Position numbers and translations under genes: made by a program
Shown here: one piece after another, positions 8,249-19,812 of the stretch
How the letters are laid out: each line of letters begins with the position of its first letter
How positions within the stretch are numbered: the stretch's first letter is position 1
Notes under the pieces: model-generated
Database searches by the model: none
The model's input: only the letters and a program-made list of their open reading frames with translations
What the model was told of the DNA's origin: nothing
NCBI GenBank assembly: GCA_022836915.1
Contig: CP094668.1
Location: 7,130,001-7,194,000, forward strand
DNA: 64,000 nt
Source of the DNA: Paenibacillus sp. OVF10
Lineage (GTDB): Bacteria; Bacillota; Bacilli; Paenibacillales; Paenibacillaceae
Direction: 5' to 3'

Positions 8249-9785
8249 TTATCTGCCTACTGTCCCAGTAGAGTTAATTAATTTATCAAGTAATTCATCA
8301 TAAGTGGTCATAAATCGTGCGGATGCGTTATATGCATGTTGAAACTTGATCATATTGGACATCTCTTCATCCAATGATACTCCGCTCACGGATTGGCGAC
8401 GTGTCTCCACCTGCTCCACCAGAAATTCCGAGTTGGATGTCTGACGTGCGGCTTCCTGAGATTGCACCCCAGCTGTCCAACAATGGCACTAAACTGTGCG
8501 CCAATAGCTGCATTACGCATGCCGTCGGCAGACTTCATTGGTGTATCTTTCAGATTGGCGAGCAAGATGGCAAGAGTATTATTACCTTTGATTACGGTCT
8601 CTGTGCCGGACGCATCTGTAGTACGCAAAGAAGTAGCAATTTTATTCGGATCAGCTAAAATTTCTGCATTTAATGAGATATTACCAGCTGTAATGGATGT
8701 CCCACCACCCGCTGCTGTGAAGAAAGGTAGACCTGGGGTGGTTGTACCATCCATCGTATACCCCAACTGATGCAGACCATTGAGTCCCTTTACGGTTACC
8801 TTCGTGTCTGTTGCTAATGCTCCCCTGCAAGTCCTAAAGCATTCGTTGCAGGGATAACCGATCCTGCTGGAAGTGTGATTTCAATATCACCATTCGCGAG
8901 TGTATTAGCCAGGTCATCCATTTGTTTCTTATAATCACTTACCAACGTGTCTCTCGACTTAATCATGCCATGAACTTCACCATTGGTGAGTGTACCAGCA
9001 GTATATGCATCATTCAGAAAAGCAGGATCTACCGCGACTTGTACTGCCCCGCCGGTAACGAGTGCCTGTCCATTCATCTGGATAGCATATCCTTGCGGGG
9101 AATCAGTTACGGTAACATTCATGATTTTGGACAGCTTGTCCGTCATTAAATCCCTTTGGTCACGTAAATCGTTGGCATTGTCGCCAAGAGACTCAATTTT
9201 CACGATGGCACTATTGAGGTTTGCAATGTTACCCAGATAACCTTGAATCTCATTACTTTTCACAGAGATATTACTGTCCAAATCCTGACTGAGCGCATCC
9301 AATTGGCGGCTAATCTGATTCATTGCATCCGTAAGAGCGAGTGTGGTTTCTTTGACAATTCGGCGTGCCGTAACGTCCTCAGGGTTTTTGCTCAGATCTG
9401 ACCATGATTTATAAAAATTATCCATTACGGTCCGAAATCCGGTATCCGATGGTTCGTTTACAATAGCTTCAAGTTTCTCAAGTGTATCTCGTTGAATGGA
9501 CCAACTCCCGAAGTTGGTGTTTTCATTACGATACTGGTCATCCAGAAATTTCTCGCGCACACGTGTAATGGAGTCGAACTCTACCCCTGTACCGAGCTGT
9601 CCTGGTGTTGTGCTATGCAGAAATGCAAATGGCTCCATTGGAATGGATGCCTGCATGTTCACCTTTTGCCGTGAGTACCCTTCCGTGTTGGCATTGGCTA
9701 CGTTATGACCTGTTGTGCTAAGAGCTGTCGTCTGTGTGAACAAACTGCGTTTAGCCGTTTCGATTGAATGAAATGTAGATGTCAC
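8249..9785 (-). CDS. flgK: Flagellar hook-associated protein FlgK (two apparent frameshifts)
   Basis: FlgK is the first hook-filament junction protein. The N-terminus (GTG at 9785, AGGGG upstream) reads TSTFHSIETAKRSLFTQTTA and contains the rod/hook motif HNVANANTEGYSRQKV. The frame breaks at C4 runs 8822-8825 and 8467-8470. Adding one base to each restores continuous protein of about 512 aa, ending in the expected C-terminal helix with SLDEEMSNMIKFQHAYNASA. Both breaks are in the same kind of G run on the coding strand, so I treat the gene as intact. Confidence 0.92.
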
Positions 9786-9803
9786 CTGGTTTCCCCTAAT
9801 TAA

Positions 9804-10307
9804 TCAGGCACGCGTGTCAAACAGACCGATTCGCCCTGGATTGCCGTTCTTATCAGCAGGATGCTGATATGTGGCATCCTGTTCTGGCCGAGAAGCAAAG
9901 ATGTCCATTGAAAGATCAATAAACATCAACGATTGCTCGATCAGCTTTTGATTCAGTTGATTGATTTCCTTTAACTCCTGCAGTGTTCCCGCCAGCTTCT
10001 TCTGGACTTCAAGCAATCGCTGTTTGTCAGCCGGATCAAAAATCAGCTTCGAGATCTCCGTAATGTTCAGGTTCAGCATGGACTTGATCCCACGCTCCTG
10101 AAGCAATTCGTGAACTGCGCTCTGCCGTTCAATCTCCAATGGCTCTTGTTGTTTCATGAAACGGGATTCTTTGTTCAGAACGGCAATGAGTTCATCCACA
10201 TCGTTTTTGACAATGACCTGTCTCTTGACCTCGCTGAGTGCCAGCATATCGCGGTGACTTTGTTCCATTTGCTGCAAAACTGCAATTAATCTGTCCAGTG
10301 CTGCCAT
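9804..10307 (-). CDS. flgN: FlgN-type flagellar export chaperone
   Basis: A 167-aa helical protein with the FlgN pattern: N-terminal LDRLIAVLQQMEQSHRDMLA and a long coiled coil to about residue 130. FlgN binds FlgK and FlgL for export, and those genes follow directly. The ATG at 10307 has AGGTGA upstream. It lies 11 bp after flgM. Confidence 0.88.
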   Translation of the reverse strand: MAALDRLIAVLQQMEQSHRDMLALSEVKRQVIVKNDVDELIAVLNKESRFMKQQEPLEIERQSAVHELLQERGIKSMLNLNITEISKLIFDPADKQRLLEVQKKLAGTLQELKEINQLNQKLIEQSLMFIDLSMDIFASRPEQDATYQHPADKNGNPGRIGLFDTRA

Positions 10308-10318
10308 TACGTGATCAC

Positions 10319-10603
10319 CTATTCCTTATCAAAAGACTTAAAATACGGTAGCAATTTGTCAGCAAGCTTACTGCTGTCTACCTGATACGTTCCCGAACTG
10401 ACCTGTTCTTTCAGTTCCTGTATCCGTTGAATGCGTCCTGCATCTTGCGTACGTCCTTGTTCCTCAAGCATCTTCATCGCCTCCGGAGAAATGGATACTT
10501 CGTCCTTACGGCGGCTCTTCTTGGCATCAGCCTGCTGATTGGATTCAACGTTCCTCTGATATGAATTGATGGCGCCAATTCTACTCGGTTCATTGATTTT
10601 CAT
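10319..10603 (-). CDS. flgM: Anti-sigma-D factor FlgM
   Basis: FlgM holds sigma-D inactive until the hook is complete and FlgM is secreted or released. The 94-aa protein has the typical start MKINEPSRIGAINSYQ, a basic hinge (DAKKSRRKDEVSISPEAMKM) and a C-terminal sigma-binding helix region with IQELKEQVSSGTYQVDSSKL and ADKLLPY. I chose the ATG at 10603 over a GTG at 10624, since AAGGAAG precedes it and family members start MKIN. Confidence 0.93.
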   Translation of the reverse strand: MKINEPSRIGAINSYQRNVESNQQADAKKSRRKDEVSISPEAMKMLEEQGRTQDAGRIQRIQELKEQVSSGTYQVDSSKLADKLLPYFKSFDKE

Positions 10604-10692
10604 ATGAACTACACTTCCTTCCACGTTAGAATTTTACATTGATATACGTTTTTCTTACTTTATCTTTATGTTATCGAGATGATTAGGATAAT

Positions 10693-10726
10693 AAAAAAAC
10701 CGATAATCTTTAATAAGTTTATCGGT
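10693..10726 (-). terminator. Hairpin terminator between yvyF and flgM
   Basis: ACCGATAA / TTATCGGT stem followed on the minus strand by a seven-T run. Since flgM lies downstream, it may be a partial terminator or attenuator, with flgM also served from a nearer promoter that I could not identify with confidence. Confidence 0.75.
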
Positions 10727-10775
10727 ACGTTTCAAAACATTTGTTATAGCAAGATCTGTATTTAAGACCTCGTTC

Positions 10776-11183
10776 CTATGAATCGCGTAGTTTGTCGACA
10801 GCATTGTAGGTTCGTCCGCCTACATTGTTGTTATCCTTCTGACCTACATCGCGAGCTGCACTAGCCAAGTCTTTCGTCAAACGATTACGGCAAGAGTCAC
10901 ACATATGACCTTCACGAATCAATGTTCCGCATACTTCACAAGGATACATCATATTCGGGGCATTTTCGATGGAAATCCGTCCCTCACGGATGAACTTGGT
11001 AATGGTTTTGATCGAAACTTCTGTTGCATCAGATAGTTCCTGTATATTGGTGCCTTTGTTTTCGCGCAAATAATCTACACATATCTGATATTCCTGTTCC
11101 ATTTCCTTAATACAGTTCGAGCATACATCTCGAAAATTCAACGCATATAATTTACCACAGCGAGGACAATTACCCAGATTCAT
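10776..11183 (-). CDS. yvyF: YvyF family flagellar operon protein
   Basis: A 135-aa protein with two zinc-ribbon-like cysteine pairs: CPRCG at residues 6-10 with CSNC at 21-24, and CEVCG with CDSC near residues 80-97. Between them is a helix-turn-helix-like segment (IQELSDATEVSIKTITKFIR). This is the YvyF family (flagellar operon protein, TIGR03826), encoded upstream of flgM across Bacilli and sometimes described as FlhC-like. In Bacillus it directly follows comFC; here a large extra gene lies between. Confidence 0.88.
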   Translation of the reverse strand: MNLGNCPRCGKLYALNFRDVCSNCIKEMEQEYQICVDYLRENKGTNIQELSDATEVSIKTITKFIREGRISIENAPNMMYPCEVCGTLIREGHMCDSCRNRLTKDLASAARDVGQKDNNNVGGRTYNAVDKLRDS

Positions 11184-11275
11184 CGCTAAAACGCCCCTCT
11201 CAAACTTCCATTTCCGAATAGATAATAACTATAGATTACCTTATTTTCTCTGATGAAGCCATAGTCTATTTGCAA

Positions 11276-11321
11276 AACAAAAGAAGGGAGTAGGATGCAC
11301 ATATACGCAACCCTGCTCCCC
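11276..11321 (-). terminator. Terminator of the FN3-repeat gene
   Basis: GGGGAGCAGGGTTGCG pairs with GTGCATCCTACTCCC and is followed by TTCTTTTG on the minus strand, 12 bp after the stop. Confidence 0.8.
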
Positions 11322-11333
11322 AATTTTATATCC

Positions 11334-14300
11334 CTAATTCAATGTTCTAATACTTAGTACAGAAGACCATACGCTTGTGTTCTGATCGTTGAATGCCCGA
11401 ATACGATATTTATGCAAACTGGACGGTAACAAGTCGGAATGAATAAACGTTGCATTACTGACAGTCGCCACAATTTGCCCGTCGGCTTCAATTTCGTAAG
11501 ACGAAGCTCCCTCAATAGCGTCCCAAGTCAGAATAACGTTTGTTCTGTCCGAAGTTCCCTTCAGCACAGGTGTAGTTAATTGAGTCATTCCACTTATACT
11601 CTCACTCCAAGCTCCTGCACCAGAAGCATTTTTAGCACGAATTCGGAAGGTATGTTCCGTATTTGGTGCAAGTCCGCTCTTCGTATAAGCAACTCCACTC
11701 ACGGCAACCACCGTACCATCAATCTCCAGATCATACCCGGTAGCTCCGGTAACAGCACCCCATCTCAGCGAGATAGCCGCTGTTGTTGCTGAGTTAATAC
11801 TCAAACCTGAGACACTGGCAGGTAACGTATTTTGGGACAATATTGCTGTCCATGTACTCACATTAGTGTCGGTCAGAGCACGAATGCGGTATTTATGAAT
11901 CGTTCCACCAAGTACTCCATTGTGAACATACAAGAGATCACTCACCGTAGCAACCACTATGCCATCAGCCTCAATCTCATATTTTGTTGCACCAGCAACT
12001 TCATTCCATGTCAGCGTAACTGAAGTTTCTTCAGGTACAGCTTTCAGCGTTGTTGGTACATTTAATTGGGTCGAGGCAGTTACGATCTCACTCCAGCTAC
12101 CGACGCCAGCAGCATTTTTCGCACGAATGCGGAAGGTATGATCTGTATTGGCCAGAAGACCACTTTTCGTATAAGCAGCTCCACTCACAGAAATTACAAC
12201 ACCGTCAATTTCCAAATCATAAGCGGTAGCACCTGTAACAGGGGTCCATTTCATTGAGATAGCCACAGGTGTAGCGGCATTTAACATGAGACCGTTAACT
12301 GTAGCAGGAATGGTACTTTGGGTCAGTACTGCTGTCCATGCACTTGTGTTGGTACCCGTCATCGCACGAATGCGATACTTATGTGCCGTTCCTGACAACT
12401 GTCCTGCGTGACTATAGCTTGGCTCTTCTACCGTTGCCACTACTGCTCCGTCTGCCTCAATCTCATACTTCGTTGCGTCTGCTACCTCAGCCCACGTGAG
12501 GTTAATTGCATTTTCTTCCGATGTTGCTTTTAGTACCGGTGTGTTTAGGAGTGTCGTTCCATTGATGAGTTCGCTCCAAGCACCTACACCGGCAGCATTC
12601 TTCGAACGAATACGGAAAGTATGGTCTGTGTTGGCTGCAAGACCACTCTTCGTATAAGCTACTCCCGTTACGGGGACAACGGTTCCATCGATTTCCAGAT
12701 CATATCCCGTTGCTCCCGTCACTGCTGTCCACTTCAATGCAATGGCTACATTCGTAGCCGAGCTAACAGTTAATCCTGTAACGGAAGCAGGTATAGTGCT
12801 CTGTGTCAGGATTGCTGTCCATGCACTCGTATTGGTCTCCCTCAACGCACGAATGCGATATTTGTGCGCCGTTCCTGGCAGCAATAATGTATGGGTAAAG
12901 CTAGGTTCTTCTACCGTTGCCACTACTGCTCCGTCCGCTTCAATCTCATACTTCGTTGCGTCTGCTACCTCAGCCCACGTCAGCTTGACTGCAGTTTCTT
13001 CCGATGCGGCTTTTAGAACCGGTGTATTTAGAAGTGTAGTACCCTTGATGAGTTCGCTCCACACTCCTACACCAGCGGCATTTTTCGAACGAACACGGAA
13101 GGTATGGTCTGTGTTCGCTGCAAGACCGCTCTTCGTATAGGCTACTCCCGTTACCGGGACAACGGTACCGTCGATCTCTAAGTCGTATCCTGTCGCTCCC
13201 GTTACCGCTGTCCATTTTAATGCAATGGCCACATTCGTCGCTGAGTTAACAGTTAAGCCTGTAACAGAAGCAGGGATAGTGTTTTGCGTCAGGATTGCTG
13301 TCCATGCACTCGTATTAGTCTCGGTCAACGCTCGAATACGATACTTATGGGCCGTTCCTGGCAGCAATGATGTATGGGTGAAGCTAGGTTCTTCTACCGT
13401 TGCCACTACTGCTCCGTCTGCCTCAATCTCATACTTCGTTGCGTCTGCTATCTCAGCCCACGCCAGCTTGACTGCAGTTTCTTCCGATGCGGCTTTTAGA
13501 ACCGGTGTATTTAGAAGTGTAGTACCCTTGATGAGTTCGCTCCACACTCCTACACCAGCGGCATTTTTCGAACGCACACGGAAGGTATGATCTGTGTTCG
13601 CCGCAAGACCACTCTTCGTGTAAGCTACTCCCGTTACGGGGACAACCGTTCCATCGATTTCTAAATCGTATCCTGTCGCTCCCGTTACCGCTGTCCATTT
13701 CAATGCAACAGCGACATTCGTGGCCGAGCTAACAGTTAATCCTGTAACTGAGGCAGGAATAGTACTCTGCGTCAGGATTGCTGTCCATGCACTCGTATTG
13801 GTAGCCGTCAACGCACGAATGCGATATTTATGGGCTGTTCCTGGAAGCAGTGTTGTATGGGTGAAGCTAGGTTCCCCTACTGTTGCTACTACTGCTCCAT
13901 CGGCTTCAATTTCATACTTCGTTGCATCAGTAATGGCTGCCCATGTCAAATTGATTGCAGTTTCTTCTGATGTTGCTTTTAATACCGGTGTATTTAGAAG
14001 TGTTGTTCCACTGATCAAATCACTCCATGCCCCTACACCGGCCGCATTCTTCGAACGAACACGGAAGGTATGGTCTGTGTTCGCTGCAAGACCGCTCTTC
14101 GTGTAAGCTACTCCCGTTACCGGGACAACGGTACCGTCGATTTCCAGATCGTATCCTGTCGCTCCCGCTACCGCTGTCCACTTCAGTGCAACAGCGACAT
14201 TCGTGGCCGAGCTAACAGTTAATCCTGTAACGGAAGCAGGGATGGTACTCTGCGTCAGGATTGCAGTCCATGCACTCGTATTGTTATCCGTCAACGCACG

Positions 14301-16326
14301 AATACGATACTTGTGCGCCGTTCCTGGTAACAATGATGTGTGACTGTAGCTAGGCTCTTCTACTGTTGCAACCACTGCTCCGTCTGCCTCAATCTCATAC
14401 TTGGTTGCGTCTGCTACCTCAGCCCACGTCAGATTGACAGCAGTTTCTTCCGATGTTGCTTTTAGTACTGGTGTATTCAGCAGTGTCGTTCCACTGATGA
14501 GTTCACTCCACACTCCTACACCGGCCGCATTCTTCGAACGAATACGGAAGGTATGGTCTGTGTTCGCTGCAAGACCACTCTTCGTATAAGCTACTCCCGC
14601 TACGGGGACAACCGTTCCATCGATCTCGAGGTCATAACCTGTTGCTCCGGTTACTGCTGTCCATTTCAGAGTAATAGCTGCGTTGGTTGCTGCACTAATC
14701 ACCAATCCATTAACGGAATCAGGCAACGTATTCTGTGACTTTACTGCCGACCATGCGCTAACGTTATTGTCACTTATAGCTCGTACACGATACTTATGTG
14801 CCGTACCAGGTTTGAGCCCCGTATGCGTATAGATTGAATCTGATACGTCTCCAACGACAACGCCATCAGCCTCAACTTCATACGATATAGCACCATCAAC
14901 TGGTGACCAGATGAGGACAACTTCTTCTTGTGAAGGATTGGACTGAATTACAGGTGTACTCATCTGAGTAATTCCTGTAATTGCATCACTCCAGTTTCCT
15001 GCACCACCAGCATTTTTTGGTCTGATTCTAAAGGTGTACCCTGTATTGGCTGTAAGTCCAGTTTTACTATATGTGGTGCCAGTTACAGCAACATTAGTGC
15101 CATCAATCTCCAAATCATATCCGGTAGCACCCTTTACTGCAGTCCAAGCTACGGTTAGTTTATTAAATGTAGCATCAGTAACCTTCAACCCGTCCGCACG
15201 GTCAGGTACTGTTAACTGACTCACCAATTTACTCCACGCGCTCTCATTATTAGATGAGAAAGCTTTTAGCACATAAGTATGCGTTGAATTCGCTTCTAGG
15301 CCTTCATGCACATATGAGGTGACGTTCCCGAGTTCAATTGGCGTCCCCCATCAATCTGCAGCTGGTACCGATCGGCAAATTCAACCGCCTTCCACTGTAC
15401 CGTATTCTTGCTTTCTTCTGAGGTTACGGTCAGAACGGGTTTCTCAAGCAAGGTTGTGATTGCAACCGGCTCACTCCACTCACTAGCCCCTAGTTGGTTA
15501 ACTCCACGTACTCTATAGGTATATGTAGTATTGGGTATAAGTGATGAACTTGTATAATTGATTCCATAAAAAGGCTCTTTGACTACGCCATTCTCTTCAA
15601 TCTCATATTGGACAGCTTGTGGAGCAGCAGACCAATTAAGATTAATAGCTACATCATTGGCATCAGCCACCAAATTAGTTGGAACTGCTGGAGCCGTAGT
15701 AATAGGCAGTGTTGTCCCCGGCTCTTTTACAAAACTGAATGATTCTGCTTTCCGTATATAATACGGGTTCAGGTTGGATACAAAATCGACTACCGCTCCT
15801 GTATCTGCATTAACAACAAGACTTAACTGTGTAGCCTCGTAGCTTTGCACATATCTTGGTGTAGTCATTCCAAATTCATCAACGGTGGAATTATTCCATA
15901 CTCCAACATTGGTTCCGGATTGTCTATATTCCATAGTCGTGTAATACTCCCATACTTCAGCAAAGTCGATGATAAAAGCATTGGTAACTTTGCCTGCATA
16001 AGTAGAAGTGTAGGAACCAAATGAAATCTTGGTTATGTCCTCAACCGCCCCATTGATCGATTGACTTCTCCTAAAAGAATATCCTGATGTTGAAATCTCG
16101 TAGGATCTCGCCCAACTCAGTTTAACTGATTTTTGGTTCACCTGTAGTTGGCCGTTGTTGTTGGTCATTACATATTGGTAATCATTACTTGATGAGACTA
16201 TCCCGCTTCCTACTGCTGCATGTGCCCGGTTCCCCCGTACACGCCAAACTGTCCGAATACCAGCATGAATACTAGTAGACGGACAGTCCATAAGTAAAAT
16301 CCGTTTTTTCTTTTTCCTGCGACCAC
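11334..16326 (-). CDS. Giant exported protein with about 18 fibronectin-III-like modules (two apparent frameshifts)
   Basis: From the GTG at 16326 (AGGGGAG upstream) the product begins with a basic signal sequence, KRKNGFYLWTVRLLVFMLVF, then a ~200-residue unique N-terminal domain, then about nine pairs of alternating FN3-like modules to the C-terminus (~1664 aa). Type B modules contain WTAVTGATGYDLEIDGTVV, type A modules contain ATKYEIEADGAVVATV and GTAHKYRIRAL. Frame breaks at the C5 runs 16232-16236 and 15345-15349 are each repaired by one base. No catalytic domain, LPXTG, SLH or membrane anchor is seen, so it is probably secreted or loosely wall-bound. It interrupts the usual comFC-yvyF junction. 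Ligand unknown. Confidence 0.85.
12160..15070. repeat. Tandem ~483-bp coding super-repeat within the FN3 gene
   Basis: One A+B module pair is 161 codons. The phrase cttcgtata recurs at about 12648, 13131, 13614, 14097 and 14580, that is every 483 bp, and the central four to five copies are nearly identical in DNA. The outer copies are more diverged, which fits recent expansion of the middle of the array. Confidence 0.9.
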
Positions 16327-16653
16327 TTTTGTTCTCCCCTTCAAAAAGATATGTTGTGCCACTCCCTATGCTGTCACCTGTGGTGAACGGCAAAACTATC
16401 TATTCTGCGCGAGAAAACAAATTCCTCTTTTTTACTCTTTTTTACATGTAAAAAATTTCTTATTGCGCTTTCATTTATAATTTCATCAAACAACTATATT
16501 CCATATGGTATAAATACGAAAATAGGAATTCGCAAATGTGAAATTATTAATACAGGAACACATTTTCCTATCTATTAAAAGATGAAGCGTAGGTTGTGTA
16601 TGCAGGGAGACCTGAAGAATATTAAACAGTAGCTCAATATACTGATTTGCCGA
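16327..16653. other. AT-rich intergenic region upstream of the FN3 gene
   Basis: No gene is seen. It contains an 18-bp perfect palindrome, TTTTTTACATGTAAAAAA, at about 16438-16455, roughly 115 bp upstream of the GTG start, and must hold the FN3-gene promoter, which I could not pin down. Confidence 0.5.
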
Positions 16654-17549
16654 TTAGGATCTCGCCAGTGTCAGGGTGTAAATCTCGACCGGACTCTCCA
16701 TGGAGAAACCAGCATTTAGGATAACTCGCCCACAAGCGTCCAAGGTGCTACCTGTTGTGTATATATCATCGATTAGCAGTAACTGTATGGGTTTGGCATG
16801 CGACATGCCCATCTGTGTTGGCAGATAAAATTTCCTGTATAGCTCTTCTATTAAATGCATGCCATCCGGGTTGATGGAAAAAGCGTTCTTCATCGTTTCG
16901 ATACGCTCGCCACGTGATTTGAAGCTTTGTTTGGTGGTGTTGATCTGGCGCTGCAACAGATCAACGATGGGCAGGCGGCAGGTGGCGGCAAGTCCTGCGG
17001 CCAGCCGCTCCGCCTGATTGAAGCCGCGCTCGGCCAGACGCTCGCTGCTCACCGGGACATAGGTGACCGCGTCAGGTCGCCATTGCGGCTTCGTTTGTTG
17101 AGCATGTGTGGCGGAATGAGCCACGGGGGCTGGGGTTCTTTTGCCAAAGCAGAATTCTGCTCCTCTCTCATCGCTTGAAAGGCTTGAATCAACAGCGCGG
17201 TTAGGAGCGGTGCGTAGCGTTCATGGCCTCTGAATTTGTACATGCCTATCCATTCTTTCATAAGAGCGTTGTATTGTACGGCGCTGCGATTGGAGATAAA
17301 AGAACGGTTTTGCATGTGTGGACGAACACAGTCCGGGCACCCAACACCCCGACCACAACGCAGACAGCGGATGGAACGAATCCATGGAATCTGCTTCATA
17401 CAACGCGGGCATATGCCCGGATAGATTGAAGACAGAATCGCTCGAGTGCCGCATGTCAGACAAGTCGCCCCAGGTGGGGCGAGCAGGTGATGAAGACGCC
17501 CGGTCAGGTGCTGCGCATAATCGGTTATGTTACTGAGCCAGTTGAACAT
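16654..17549 (-). CDS. comFC: Competence protein ComFC (one apparent frameshift)
   Basis: ComFC is a phosphoribosyltransferase-fold protein needed for uptake of transforming DNA, working with ComFA. The N-terminal half has a cysteine cluster (CLTCG, CPRC, CLRCG, CPDC). The C-terminal half has the PRPP-binding loop LLIDDIYTTGSTLDACG. The halves are in different frames; the slip lies between the G5 run 17125-17129 and the G4 run 17132-17135, and one added base joins them through PAPVAHSATHAQQTKPQW. I use the ATG at 17549, which follows GGAGG. The length is about 298 aa. comFA ends 66 bp upstream. Confidence 0.9.
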
Positions 17550-17615
17550 AGGGGAGTAAACCTCCAGTTTTGGGAATGTAATATGAAATGTGGAACCGAA
17601 ATTGGCAGATGCCAA

Positions 17616-19503
17616 TTAGGTTTGGGATGGTGGGTGCAGATAACCTTTGCGACGAGCGATGGTGTTCATTTTCCGAATCTGTGCAACGGCCTTCACCTGT
17701 GAACGTGTCCGACGAGATGATGCAAAAACCACTCTACCCGCCGGGTCATCCATGGAACGCCCTGCTCTGCCCGCCATCTGAACCAGTGAAGCTTCATCAA
17801 AGAGAGCATTGTCTGCATCTAAAATAAAGACATCGCTGCGCGGAATGGTCACGCCACGCTCCAGAATTGTGGTGGTTACGAGCAGACGAATGTCGCGATC
17901 ACGAAAGGCTGTAACTTTGCTAGCGCGATCGGGGTCTTGGGATGAGGTTCCTTCGATATGGATTCCGGGAAAACTACGACGCATCAAGTTCACGAACGCC
18001 TCAATCTGGGCAATGCGTGTCACAAACACAAATACTTGGGCGTCACGCTTCAATGAAATTTGGATGTTAATCTTCAAGGCAGCAGGAAGATTTCGTTTCT
18101 TAATACATTCAACAACGGTTACCGTCTTTATCAAGCGCGGGACAGGCAAAGGATGACGGTGAAAACGTACCGGGACTTTGGCATGATTGAGTTTCCCCGT
18201 GCTGCTTCCCTCTGAAGCCGAGCTGGCGGTGTAGCAGATAGATAAACAAAATTCCCGTCCGGTTTACAGGAGGATGCCGCCGCGTGAGCGAGCATGGGAT
18301 CGTTGTGATAAGGGAACGCATCCAGTTCGTCGATGATAACAAGATCAAATCCCTGATAAAAACGCATCAGTTGGTGTGTGGTCGCAAGCGTGAGCTGAGC
18401 GTCTTTCCAGCGTTCTTCACTGCCTCCGTAAAGGGTAGCGAGTGAGGTGCCCGGAAAAGCTTTGGCCAGACGCGGAGCCAGTTCCAGCACCACGTCTCTG
18501 CGCGGCGTAGCGACCAGAGCTCGTCCGCCACGATCCAATGTATGTTGGAGCAGGGGGAAAATCATTTCGGTCTTGCCGGCCCCGGTCACGGCCCACAGTA
18601 AAAACCGCCCCGGCCCATCCCCTGCGGGTGGCCGGGCCAAAAACGCAAGCGCCGCGGCTGCTGCCGCGCTCTGCGCTGCGCTTAGCCCCCACCGGGCGAG
18701 CCCGCCGCCAGTGGGGGCCAAGGCCGTGCCACGCGGTGCTTCGCCGCGTCGTGGCACTGCCCCTTGCGCTGCACTGCGTAGCAGCAGCGCACAAGCACGG
18801 CTGCGCCCCAGCGCGAGGCAAGCCTCGCAGTAGGCGCACGCCGCCAGGCCGCAGGCAGCGCAGGGCACGCGCTGCCTGGCTTCGCTGCCACAGCGGTGGC
18901 AGCGGGGCTCGCTCCGCGCGCGTCCAAGCCACGCGTGCCGACGGCGCGTGGCAGGCCCTTCGAGGGCGGCTGTGATACTCAGCCGCCCATGCAAGCGCGC
19001 GAGCTGCGCAGCCGCGCGCCACTCCTTGGCGGCTGGGCGGTATCCGCCAGCAACGCCTCCGCCTCGGCCGCCAGTAATTGGCGGCCGCTGATCCGCTCAG
19101 CCAGCAGGGCCGCGTCCCGCTCCAGCTGAGCCCACTGCCCGGCGGGATACGACTCTGGCATCCCGCCTACCTGAATGCGAAGCGTAGCGACACTTCCCGC
19201 TTTGCCCGCTATGCCTTTTCTAGCCTCTGTTTCCCCCGAGGCCAATTCATACACATCCAGCTTCCGTGCAAGATAACTCTGCCATTCGCGCTGGCCCCAC
19301 TGATCCATACCTCGCTCCATCTCAAAATGTTCAACCAACCAGGACGCCTGACTTAACGGTAACGCCTTGTCTAACAGCAACCAGCGCAGCACATGTCGCC
19401 CACTTCCTCCCTCTAGCCACCAAGCCACATCCACTCGAATATCGAGTGATAACACCATGCTCCACCCTTCCCCTACACGGCACACATATAAAGCAACTTT
19501 CAT
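17616..19503 (-). CDS. comFA: Competence helicase ComFA (two apparent frameshifts)
   Basis: ComFA is a membrane-associated DEAD-box ATPase thought to drive single-stranded DNA into the cytoplasm. Visible in order: a zinc finger (CHRCG, CAACG, CEAC), Walker A AVTGAGKTEM, motif II IIDELD, motif III LSATPP, and C-terminal helicase motifs TTTILERGVTIP and QMAGRAGRS. Breaks at 18986-18988 and 18195-18198 are each repaired by one added G on the coding strand. The restored length is about 629 aa, longer than the ~460-aa B. subtilis protein owing to an extended N-terminus and an Ala/Arg/Gly-rich segment around the zinc finger (18560-19080) of strikingly high GC. The ATG at 19503 has GGGGAGGAAA upstream. 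Confidence 0.9.
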
Positions 19504-19812
19504 TTACTTTCCTCCCCATCCTAATTTTCCTGAACGCAAAAAAAGCACATGCCAACCCGGCTGTTCGCCGGAGCATGTGCTTCATGTCCATATTCCATCT
19601 TCTTATGATCAATCTACTTATCACTATACCAATTGAATCTCTACTCTACAAATTCAGCCATTCAAAAAGTTTATTTCCCAACTCGAATAAGAAGTTGCTG
19701 ATCAAGTGCTGAACAACTTCTAACCAGACTATTATATATATCATTTAGATGAACCTTATTCTACGGTGTACGTTTACTTCAATCATATTGGTCTGAAATG
19801 TCCAGGAACCGG
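19504..19812. other. Intergenic region upstream of comFA
   Basis: No gene is seen apart from the hairpin at 19538-19582. It should hold the comFA promoter; no confident ComK box pair or sigma-A promoter could be assigned by eye. Confidence 0.4.
19538..19582 (-). terminator. Rho-independent terminator upstream of comFA
   Basis: AAGCACATGC / GCATGTGCTT stem with an inner CCGGCG..CCGG helix, followed by a seven-T run on the minus strand. It probably ends transcripts coming from the spo0E/peptide cassette. Confidence 0.85.

Noticed and set aside
8249..9785. flgK as a pseudogene or split gene
   Set aside because: Both breaks are one-base deficits in G4 runs and match the window-wide error pattern; all conserved regions are intact.
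12160..15070. CRISPR or IS-type repeat
   Set aside because: The repeats are in-frame coding FN3-like module pairs within one gene.
16327..16440. A cyclic-di-GMP type riboswitch before the FN3 gene
   Set aside because: A CACAGG-like phrase is present, but the conserved core and paired stems of the known class do not fit.
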